Positions 6,921 through 13,067 of a stretch of 13,067 nt of DNA are shown piece by piece; position 1 is the first letter of the stretch; each line of letters opens with the position of its first letter. The stretch covers positions 37,028 through 50,094 of the forward strand of contig DGEB01000041.1 of assembly GCA_002385735.1 (NCBI GenBank). Direction: 5' to 3'. A program made the position numbers and the translations under genes. Below the pieces are notes generated by a model. That model made no database searches and was not told the origin of the DNA. It was given only the letters and a program-made list of their open reading frames with translations. This stretch comes from Peptococcaceae bacterium UBA3937. Lineage in GTDB: Bacteria > Bacillota > Peptococcia > DRI-13 > DTU073.

Positions 6921-7826
6921 TCAATATCTCCTTTCCGCTTCCATCACTTCTGTCAGGATATCTAAATACCGTTGATATCGACCTTTATCCAGCAAGCCCT
7001 TTTCCACCGCCTGCTGCACCGCACAATCCGGTTCGGCCCGGTGCAGACAACTGCGAAAACGGCATTTTGGAGCATATTCCCCATAATCAGGATAATAGTT
7101 CGTTACTTCTTCCCGCCGCAATTCCTCGGGCAGATTCAACCGGCTAAAACCCGGCGTATCCACCAAGAGGCCTCCCTCAGAATTGGCCAGCAACTGAGCA
7201 TGACGGGTCGTATGCCTGCCGCGGGCCAGCTTGACGCTTACTTCCCCCGTTTGTAATTGCTGTTCTTCCTGCAGCAGGTTTAACAAGCTGGATTTCCCTA
7301 CACCGGACGGACCGGCGAAAACCGTAATTTTCCCCTTCAGCAACTCTTTTAACCGGGCGATTCCCAACCCTTGCACCGTACTGGTGATTAAAAAAGGAAA
7401 GCCGGTTGGGGCATAACACTTTTGCAGGGATAAGGCCGCTTGTTCCTCCACTAAATCCGCTTTATTGAAACAAAGGGCAGGAGAAACTTTATGGCTCTGC
7501 ACCATAATAATCATCCTGTCCAAAAGATGTAAGTCGGGTTCGGGATTGGCGAGAGCCATTACAATAATCACCTGATCCACATTGGCTACCAAAGGGCGGT
7601 CAATGATCGTATGTCTCGGCAATACCTCTTCAATGACCGCTTTCCTGGCAACCTCGTCGATGACCGTCCCGATCACCCGGTCCCCCGGTAAAAAGCTCTG
7701 TCCTTTGAGTCGGTATTTGCCGCGCAGCGAACATTCCCAAAGCTGCTGTTTTTCATCCAGCACATAGTAAAACCCGCTATATGCCTTCATGACAATGCCT
7801 TCGATTTGCCCTTGCTTTACACTCAC
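6921..7826 (-). CDS. rsgA: Ribosome small subunit maturation GTPase RsgA
   Basis: This GTPase checks late 30S subunit assembly around the decoding site. The 301-residue protein has an N-terminal OB fold (about 5-70) and a circularly permuted G domain, with motifs in the permuted order: NKAD (121-124, G4), the G5 region near 148-152, P-loop GPSGVGKS (172-179, G1), TTRH (206-209, G2) and DTPGF (223-227, G3). A C-terminal zinc-binding module follows with C255, C260, H262 and C268. It starts with GTG at 7826, with GGGAGGA four bases upstream. A GTG two bases earlier is immediately out of frame with a stop, and the next in-frame ATG would remove the OB-fold start. It sits directly between prkC and rpe, the usual Firmicutes arrangement. 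Confidence 0.97.
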   Translation of the reverse strand: MSVKQGQIEGIVMKAYSGFYYVLDEKQQLWECSLRGKYRLKGQSFLPGDRVIGTVIDEVARKAVIEEVLPRHTIIDRPLVANVDQVIIVMALANPEPDLHLLDRMIIMVQSHKVSPALCFNKADLVEEQAALSLQKCYAPTGFPFLITSTVQGLGIARLKELLKGKITVFAGPSGVGKSSLLNLLQEEQQLQTGEVSVKLARGRHTTRHAQLLANSEGGLLVDTPGFSRLNLPEELRREEVTNYYPDYGEYAPKCRFRSCLHRAEPDCAVQQAVEKGLLDKGRYQRYLDILTEVMEAERRY

Positions 7827-7877
7827 ACTATCCTCCCAAACTCTCCCTAAGTTTTCTCTTTAATAATCTTTAGGCTC

Positions 7878-9530
7878 CTATTCCCCAAAAAGCCCCGGTC
7901 CGGAGCTTACCACCAAATTCACCACCGCGCCCTGCAGGATTTCACTGTCCGGCCCCGGATCCTGGCGGATGACAATTCCTTTTTCGTAGCGATAACTAAC
8001 CTCCGGCTGCACCACTTCCAGGGTCAGGTTGTATTCACTGAGAAGTTCTTTGGCTTCGGCCAGCGTCAATCCCACCAGCCTGGGCATTTGGATCCAGACC
8101 GGTTGAGCCCCTTTGCTTACAAATAACTCCACAACGGACCCTTGCGCCACTTCGGTGCCGGCCTCAGGAACCTGCCTAACCACTTCGCCTTCGGTGCTTT
8201 CTTTGTCGTAAACCCTGGTAATGGTTGTTTCCAGCCCCAGGTTGGATAAGGTAATCTCCGCCGAGGAAACCTGACTCCGCACCACTTCGGGCACCTCCAC
8301 CAAAAGTGGGCCCTCGCTTACGGTCACCAGTACCTTCGTGGATTTTCGGACAATCTCTTCCGGCTTGGGCGTTTGGGAAACAATTAAACCTTCCTCAATA
8401 GTCGGGTGGTTAACCGTTTTGTTCACCTCGAGGATTAAACCGTTTTTACTGAGCTCCGCCTGGGCTTCCTCGGCCGTTTTCATCCGCACGTCCGGAACGG
8501 TCGCCTCTTCCCGCGCCATGACAGTGGCCGATAAATACATCCCCAGCATAAAGCCCAGCACGATTAAGACCCCGATCACCCATGTCCATACCTGAAAAGG
8601 CAGTTTCAGACTGGGGGCGACTTTTTCTCCCCTGCGCTCCGTTCGATTGGGCAACTTGGGCAGGATGATCGTATCCTCCGAGACCCGCTCCGAATAATCT
8701 TTTTCCAAACGATTGTATAAATGAGCCGAAAGCAAATTCTCCCGCAATTCGGCAACCGTTTGGAAGCGTTTGTGCGGATCTTTATCCATCGCCAGGAGAA
8801 TAACCTTCTCCAGTGCCTCGCTAATCTCGCTGTTCAACTGGCGCGGAGAGACCGGGTCATTCTGAATTTTTTTCAGCGCGATGCTGATGGGCGATTCGCC
8901 GTCAAAAGGCAATTCACCGGTGAGCATTTCGTAAATGACAACCCCCAGGGAATAAATATCCGACCGCTCATCGGCGATTTCGCCCCGGGCCTGTTCCGGA
9001 GAAAAATAATGGACCGAACCCATGATGTTTCCCGTATGGGTGACGGTGGCCGTAGATACCGCCCGGGCGATCCCAAAATCCGTGACCTTTACGACGCCCC
9101 CGTTGGTAATGATAATGTTGTGGGGTTTGATGTCACGGTGAATAATCTGGTGCTCATGGGCGTGCTCCAAAGCGTCGCAAATCTGCTTAGCAATATCTAC
9201 CGCCCGTTCAAGAGGAAGCGGCCCCTTTTCCTTGATTATTTTCTTCAAATTCTGTCCTTCGACCATTTCCATGACCAGATAATAAATGTTATTCACATGC
9301 CCCACATCATAAATGCTCACAATATTGTTATGGGAAAGGCTGGCGACCGCTTGCGCTTCCCGGCGAAAACGGGAGACAAATTCTTCGTCGCTGGTCAACT
9401 GTTCCCGCAGGATTTTAATGGCTACGGTCCGGTTTAAGTAGAGATCCCTGGCCCGGTAGACCAGCGCCATGCCTCCACCGCCAACCTGCTCCAATATTTC
9501 ATATCGATTATCTAAAACCTTTCCGGTCAC
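7878..9530 (-). CDS. prkC: PASTA-domain Ser/Thr protein kinase (PrkC/Stk1 family)
   Basis: This membrane kinase senses cell-wall fragments or lipid II through external PASTA repeats and phosphorylates cytoplasmic targets. The kinase domain (about 10-270) is complete: glycine loop GGGGMALVY (17-25), K39, HRDIKPHN (131-138, catalytic D133), DFG (151-153), and an activation loop with several Thr before GSVHYFSPEQARG. A juxtamembrane linker follows, then one membrane segment (about 314-336) and three PASTA repeats to the C-terminus, starting near VPDV, VPEV and MPRL. An in-frame TTG at 9551 would add seven residues. The GTG at 9530, with AGAGGTGAG just upstream and the family N-terminus (M/V)TGKVLDNRYEIL, is the better start, giving 550 residues. 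It is paired with its phosphatase, which lies 48 bases upstream. Confidence 0.96.
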   Translation of the reverse strand: MTGKVLDNRYEILEQVGGGGMALVYRARDLYLNRTVAIKILREQLTSDEEFVSRFRREAQAVASLSHNNIVSIYDVGHVNNIYYLVMEMVEGQNLKKIIKEKGPLPLERAVDIAKQICDALEHAHEHQIIHRDIKPHNIIITNGGVVKVTDFGIARAVSTATVTHTGNIMGSVHYFSPEQARGEIADERSDIYSLGVVIYEMLTGELPFDGESPISIALKKIQNDPVSPRQLNSEISEALEKVILLAMDKDPHKRFQTVAELRENLLSAHLYNRLEKDYSERVSEDTIILPKLPNRTERRGEKVAPSLKLPFQVWTWVIGVLIVLGFMLGMYLSATVMAREEATVPDVRMKTAEEAQAELSKNGLILEVNKTVNHPTIEEGLIVSQTPKPEEIVRKSTKVLVTVSEGPLLVEVPEVVRSQVSSAEITLSNLGLETTITRVYDKESTEGEVVRQVPEAGTEVAQGSVVELFVSKGAQPVWIQMPRLVGLTLAEAKELLSEYNLTLEVVQPEVSYRYEKGIVIRQDPGPDSEILQGAVVNLVVSSGPGLFGE

Positions 9531-9578
9531 GTTCTCACCTCTTCCCCTCAAACAGGCAAGGCCGCTGGGCTCCGTTGC

Positions 9579-10322
9579 CTATTGGTCCTCGCATATACTC
9601 ACCAAAACAGCCGTGATGTTATCGTTCCCACCACGCTCCAGGGCTAAATCAATCATCTTTTTCACTTTCGCCCGGAGACTATCTTTTAACGCAAGGATAC
9701 CGCTGATTTCCTCAAAGCTCAGTTGATTGTATAACCCATCGGTACATAAGAGCAGCAAATCGTTATTCTGAATGGACACTTCCAACAAATCGATTTCGGG
9801 ACTGGCACTGACGCCCAGGGCGCGGGTCAAAACATGACGGCGCGGATGATGCTGGGCTTCTTCTTCGGTCAGTTCCCCCTGCTGTAACAACTCGTTGACG
9901 AGGGAATGATCCTGGGTTAACTGGCTGGTTTGCCCTTCCCGGTATAAATAGGCACGGCTGTCGCCAATATGGGCGATCCACAATTTACCAGTGCGAATCA
10001 AAGCCGCCGTCACAGTGGTGCCCATGCCTAAATATTGTCCGTTTCTGCCCTGGGCAAAAATCTGGTCATTTGCTTTCTGGAGAGCATTTTTCAGCTTTTG
10101 GCCACAATTAAGCGGCTCCTCTCCCTGGTTTTCCGACTTCACGCAAAGGGAAGGCGCTTCTTGTTCCAAAACCCGGATAGCAATACTGCTGGCAACTTGT
10201 CCTCCGGCATAACCGCCCATGCCGTCGGCTACACAAAAAAGTCCCTGGTCACCGAAAGCTAGAAAACTATCTTCATTGTCTTTTCTTACTTTTCCGATTT
10301 CTGATAATGCGTATGCTTTCAT
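9579..10322 (-). CDS. prpC: PP2C-type Ser/Thr protein phosphatase (PrpC/Stp)
   Basis: This metal-dependent phosphatase reverses PrkC phosphorylation. The 247-residue protein carries the PP2C motifs: DNEDSF (15-20), VADGMGGYAGG (31-41, metal D33 and G34), GMGTTVTAAL (99-108), IGDSRAYLYR (119-128), LTQDHSLVNELLQQGELTEEEA (135-156, flap region), CTDGL (193-197, D195) and GGNDNITAVLV (231-241, D234). An upstream ATG at 10361 is in frame but has no nearby ribosome site and adds 13 non-conserved residues. The ATG at 10322, giving MKAYALSEIGKVRKDNED, matches the family, with GGGGGTG about 10 bases before it. A conserved kinase-phosphatase gene pair with prkC supports the name. Confidence 0.96.
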   Translation of the reverse strand: MKAYALSEIGKVRKDNEDSFLAFGDQGLFCVADGMGGYAGGQVASSIAIRVLEQEAPSLCVKSENQGEEPLNCGQKLKNALQKANDQIFAQGRNGQYLGMGTTVTAALIRTGKLWIAHIGDSRAYLYREGQTSQLTQDHSLVNELLQQGELTEEEAQHHPRRHVLTRALGVSASPEIDLLEVSIQNNDLLLLCTDGLYNQLSFEEISGILALKDSLRAKVKKMIDLALERGGNDNITAVLVSICEDQ

Positions 10323-10406
10323 TCCTTCACTACACCCCCTACGGCCAGCCAATGACCACATGCTGTGGCAAGAGCGCTCCCTTTTGATACCTTTTATACT
10401 TTTTAT

Positions 10407-10435
10407 AGTTTAATACTTTTTTCGACTGCAGGCAA
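10407..10435 (-). promoter_or_regulatory. Possible promoter for prpC-prkC-rsgA-rpe-thiN
   Basis: On the minus strand TTGCCT (10435-10430), a 17-base spacer, then TAAACT (10412-10407). Each hexamer matches four of six consensus positions. It lies in the 134-base gap between rsmB and prpC, the widest gap in the minus-strand run. Downstream, GTATnAAA-like elements repeat every 10-11 bases (about 10381-10415), so the exact -10 is uncertain. Confidence 0.35.
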
Positions 10436-10456
10436 GTTGAAAAGATTTGATGAAGT

Positions 10457-11815
10457 TCACAAGGCCGGTCTCTTTTGCACTGCCGCAATAAAAAATCCTT
10501 CCATGCCGTCCCGGAACGGAAGAAACTGTCTTTGTCCCTGCCTCAGTTCCGCCTTTTCCCCGGCGGCTTTAGCCTCATAAGGGAAAAAGCCGGTTAAATC
10601 AACAACGCTTAAATCCGGATGTTGCTGCAAAAACTCCCTCATGACCTCCGTATTTTCCTCCGGCTCCAGCGTACAGGTGCTGTAGACCAATCTTCCCCCT
10701 GGAGCCAGTAACTGATAGGCACTGGCCAAAATCTTTTGCTGCAAAGCGGCCAATTCCTTAATCTCCTCGGGTTTCTTGCGCCAGCGAGCGTCCGGCCTTC
10801 GCCGCAAAACACCCAGACCCGAACAGGGCGCGTCGACCAGCACGTACGGATACTGCCGGTCTAATTGCAGGTGGAGTATAGAGGCGTCCCCGACCAGGGT
10901 CTGAATAATGGTGACCCCCAGCCGGCGTGCGTTTTCCTCGATCAATTTGGTGCGGTGCTCGTGGAGGTCACAGGCTAAAATGACCCCCTGGTTTTGCATC
11001 ATTTGGGCCAGGTGAGTGGTTTTTCCGCCCGGCCCGGCGCAAAGATCCAGCGCCTCCGCTCCCGGCTCCGGACGCAGCGCGTAAGCCACCAACATGGAGC
11101 TTTCATCCTGCACCGTAAAAAGTCCCTCCCCGAAACTGGAAAGGCCGGCCAGGGACGGCGCGGATTCCAGGAGGAGACCCTCCTGCACCCGCCTGCTCCT
11201 TTTAACCGCACACCCTTCTGTCGTTAAACGCTCCGCCAGTTCTTCCGGCGTGCAGCGCAGCGTATTCGCCCGAATCCACAACTCCGCCGGAGCGTTATTA
11301 TACTCGCACAAACGAACCGTATCCTCCCAGCCGTAGCGCTTGAGCCATCTTTCCAGCATCCAGCGCGGATGGGAATACATCACTTCCAAATAGGTCAAGG
11401 GGTCTTTTTCCCGGTCGGGCCAAACTACATTTTGCGGCCGGCGCAAGTAATTGCGCAAAACACCGTTGATTAAGGAGGCCACCCCGGGATTAAAAAGCTT
11501 CCGCGCCAACTTGACCGCTTCGTTGGTCACCGCAAAGGCCGGCACCCGGTCCATGAATAATAATTGATAATAGGAAAGCCGGAGGAGAAGCCTAGGCCCT
11601 AAAGCCAGCTTCTCCACTTTCTTCACCGTGGCGTTAATCAGCCAATCCAGGCGAGTCCGGTGTTTAACCGTTCCGTAAACCAGTTCCGTAAGGAAGCCCT
11701 TGTCCACAGCCTTCATGCCTGGCTCCCGGCGTAAAAACTCATCCAGGGCCAGATTGGCAAAAGCTCCTTCTTCAATTTCCCACAAGACCCGATAAGCGGC
11801 TTCGCGCGCGTTCAT
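10457..11815 (-). CDS. rsmB: 16S rRNA cytosine-967 C5-methyltransferase (RsmB/Sun)
   Basis: The enzyme methylates C967 (E. coli numbering) of 16S rRNA with S-adenosylmethionine. The 452-residue protein has an N-terminal NusB-like RNA-binding domain (about 1-130: AREAAYRVLWEI near the start, LINGVLRNYLRR 115-126). A linker PUA-like region follows, then a Rossmann methyltransferase domain. The SAM motif is DLCAGPGGKT (257-266). The two cysteines of the m5C mechanism are C331 in DAPCSGLG (the release/catalytic pair) and C381 in YSTCTLEPEEN. The start ATG abuts the stop codon of the upstream protease gene (TAA then ATG), so translation is probably coupled. In many Firmicutes rlmN follows rsmB; here the next gene is prpC. 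Confidence 0.96.
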   Translation of the reverse strand: MNAREAAYRVLWEIEEGAFANLALDEFLRREPGMKAVDKGFLTELVYGTVKHRTRLDWLINATVKKVEKLALGPRLLLRLSYYQLLFMDRVPAFAVTNEAVKLARKLFNPGVASLINGVLRNYLRRPQNVVWPDREKDPLTYLEVMYSHPRWMLERWLKRYGWEDTVRLCEYNNAPAELWIRANTLRCTPEELAERLTTEGCAVKRSRRVQEGLLLESAPSLAGLSSFGEGLFTVQDESSMLVAYALRPEPGAEALDLCAGPGGKTTHLAQMMQNQGVILACDLHEHRTKLIEENARRLGVTIIQTLVGDASILHLQLDRQYPYVLVDAPCSGLGVLRRRPDARWRKKPEEIKELAALQQKILASAYQLLAPGGRLVYSTCTLEPEENTEVMREFLQQHPDLSVVDLTGFFPYEAKAAGEKAELRQGQRQFLPFRDGMEGFFIAAVQKRPAL

Positions 11816-12508
11816 TTATTCATCCCTGCCGAAGAAGCCGGCGATAGCCAGTAAGCGCACCAATTCCAGGACGGCTACCAACAAAGCAGCTACATAGGTT
11901 AAGGCCGCCGCACTTAATACTTTTTTGGTGTTGCCGACTTCATGGCTCCCGATATAATGGTTTCCTTCCAGTAAAGCAATGGCCCGGTTAGAGGCGTTAA
12001 ACTCCACCGGCAGGGTCACCAACTGGAAGATTACGACGGCCGAAAACAACCAGAGACCTAGCTTCACCAAAGCCGGGCTGATAAATAAGCCAATCAGAAA
12101 TAAAGGGAAGGCCAGGGCGGAGCCGAAATTGGCCACCGGGACCAGGCTGTTTCGGAAATTTAACGGGAAATAGCCGGTGGCATGCTGCACCGCGTGCCCC
12201 ACTTCATGGGCGGCAACCCCTAAGGAAGCCAAAGAAGTTCCGTTATATACCTCCGGGGATAGGCGGAGCACTTTTGTCCGCGGGTCATAATGGTCGGTGA
12301 GCTCGCCGTTAATCATTTCCACCGTCACATAATCAAGGCCCTGGGAATTCAAAATGTTTCGGGCCACTTGGGCGCCGGTCATTCCGCTTAAGGCCCGCAC
12401 CCGCGTAAAGCGCTGAAAAGTAGATTTTACTTTGAATTGAGCGTACATGGCCAGAAGCAATCCTGGCAACACAATGATCATCGTCCAATCAAAAAAAGGA
12501 ACAAACAT
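11816..12508 (-). CDS. YugP-type membrane zinc metallopeptidase
   Basis: This is a predicted membrane-embedded neutral zinc protease; substrates are unknown for most of the family. The 230-residue protein begins with a membrane segment (about 8-25). A cytoplasmic stretch includes SGMTGAQVARNIL and LRLSPEVYNGTSLASLGVAAHEVGHAVQ (the latter about 81-108, quoted in part as HEVGHAVQ). The HEVGH motif (101-105) supplies two zinc ligands and the catalytic Glu; E169 in LPVEFNASNRA is a good third ligand. Hydrophobic segments at about 121-145, 147-168 and 197-225 complete the membrane topology. The ATG at 12508 has a GGAGGGAG ribosome site. It lies between the DUF116 gene and rsmB with a zero-base junction to rsmB, the usual Firmicutes neighbourhood. 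Confidence 0.92.
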   Translation of the reverse strand: MFVPFFDWTMIIVLPGLLLAMYAQFKVKSTFQRFTRVRALSGMTGAQVARNILNSQGLDYVTVEMINGELTDHYDPRTKVLRLSPEVYNGTSLASLGVAAHEVGHAVQHATGYFPLNFRNSLVPVANFGSALAFPLFLIGLFISPALVKLGLWLFSAVVIFQLVTLPVEFNASNRAIALLEGNHYIGSHEVGNTKKVLSAAALTYVAALLVAVLELVRLLAIAGFFGRDE

Positions 12509-12558
12509 TTCTCTCCCTCCTTAACGAATGTTTATATAAAACAATCCTTAATTTCAAA

Positions 12559-13048
12559 TTAAAACTTTCCGCTTTTTGAAGAATCCCCCTCTTTCTTCTC
12601 CGGGGCCGTTTTCTTCTCCTGAGCCGTCGGATCGTCCTTTAAAGGCTCCGCAGGAGCATCTTTCTGCTGGAAATAGCGAATCGCTTCTTCCACTTTGGTC
12701 AGATCCACCCGGGTATTAGCACAAGGCCCTTCCGGCCGGTCGTTAATCACCCCGTACACCGGGATACCGACCACGTCCTGAATCCCGCTGGTTAAATCCC
12801 TTTCGCAGGCAATGGCCACCACCGCATCGGGACGGATTTGCTTAATCATCTTGCGCGCCAAGGTGCCGCCGGTAACCACCACCAGCTCGGATCCCGTCCT
12901 TTCCGCCAGCTTGATTAAATCGGTAATCAGACACTTCCCGCATCCTTTACAATTATATACATTGATCGTGATTTTATGAGGACAGTGGATCCATTGCAAA
13001 CAATGGGGTGCCAAAATCAGCACCTTCCGGAAGGTTTTGTGCCTGGTC
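12559..13048 (-). CDS. DUF116 family protein, 5' end missing (contig ends in adapter)
   Basis: This Cys-rich conserved protein has no established biochemical role. About 162 native residues are present, ending at the TAA at 12559. The conserved DUF116 core is visible: LAPHCLQW, IHCP, the cluster NCKGCGKCLI, VVTGGTLARKMI, VAIACERDLTSGIQD, and the signature NDRPEGPCANTRVDL. The NCKGCGKC cluster together with the HC and ACE cysteines suggests a metal or Fe-S site (inference). The C-terminal 35 residues are a charged, Lys/Glu/Pro-rich tail. The reading frame continues to 13065 only through adapter sequence, which encodes an artificial MCIRDR. The true N-terminal part of the protein, about a third by family length, lies outside the window. 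It is 50 bases upstream of the yugP-like gene. Confidence 0.92.
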
Positions 13049-13067
13049 CTGTCTCTTATACACATCT
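13049..13067. other. Nextera transposase mosaic-end adapter (sequencing artefact)
   Basis: CTGTCTCTTATACACATCT is the exact 19-base Tn5 mosaic-end sequence used in tagmentation libraries. It sits precisely at the right end of the window and, read on the minus strand, supplies a false ATG and the residues MCIRDR to the truncated DUF116 gene. It is not genomic and should be trimmed. Confidence 0.97.

Noticed and set aside
8721..9437. Plus-strand ORF of 238 codons opposite prkC
   Set aside because: It is fully antisense to the conserved kinase domain, has no family features, and is explained by codon bias of the real gene.

Overview
The window looks like a chromosomal segment of a low-to-medium GC Firmicute, probably an anaerobic Clostridia-class organism (Peptococcaceae or Desulfotomaculum/Pelotomaculum-like). 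This is inferred from gene content and order: DUF116, YugP-type protease, rsmB, PP2C phosphatase, PASTA kinase, rsgA, rpe, thiN and rpmB form a typical Firmicutes housekeeping neighbourhood. A Na+-translocating biotin-dependent decarboxylase points to anaerobic propionate/succinate or related acyl-CoA metabolism. Every gene is on the minus strand except rpmB. The right-hand 19 bases are not genomic: they match the Nextera transposase mosaic-end adapter exactly.

Layout, left to right. Bases 1-3450 hold a minus-strand operon in transcription order mmdA, mmdD, mmdC, mmdB: carboxyltransferase, small membrane anchor, biotin carrier, and Na+-pumping membrane subunit, the last cut by the window edge. 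Bases 3451-3973 form a long gene-free stretch. It contains a strong extended -10 promoter and a series of hairpins that look like a structured non-coding RNA or a structured leader of the mmd operon. birA (3974-4960) encodes the biotin ligase/repressor that would charge the MmdC carrier. rpmB (5142-5333) is the only plus-strand gene; it has its own promoter and converges on thiN over a shared terminator.

Bases 5487-13048 are a long, tightly packed minus-strand run. In transcription order it reads DUF116 (partial), yugP-like protease, rsmB, then after a 134-base gap with a possible promoter, stp/prpC, prkC, rsgA, rpe and thiN. These genes cover rRNA methylation, reversible Ser/Thr phosphorylation linked to cell-wall sensing, 30S subunit maturation, pentose phosphate metabolism and thiamine diphosphate synthesis. 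Compared with the arrangement in many Firmicutes, rlmN (usually between rsmB and stp) and spoVM (between thiN and rpmB) are not at these positions.

Most coding content is ordinary. The part most worth following up is the structured element at about 3570-3838. The adapter sequence at the right end matters for anyone using the terminal protein, because it creates an artificial MCIRDR N-terminus.
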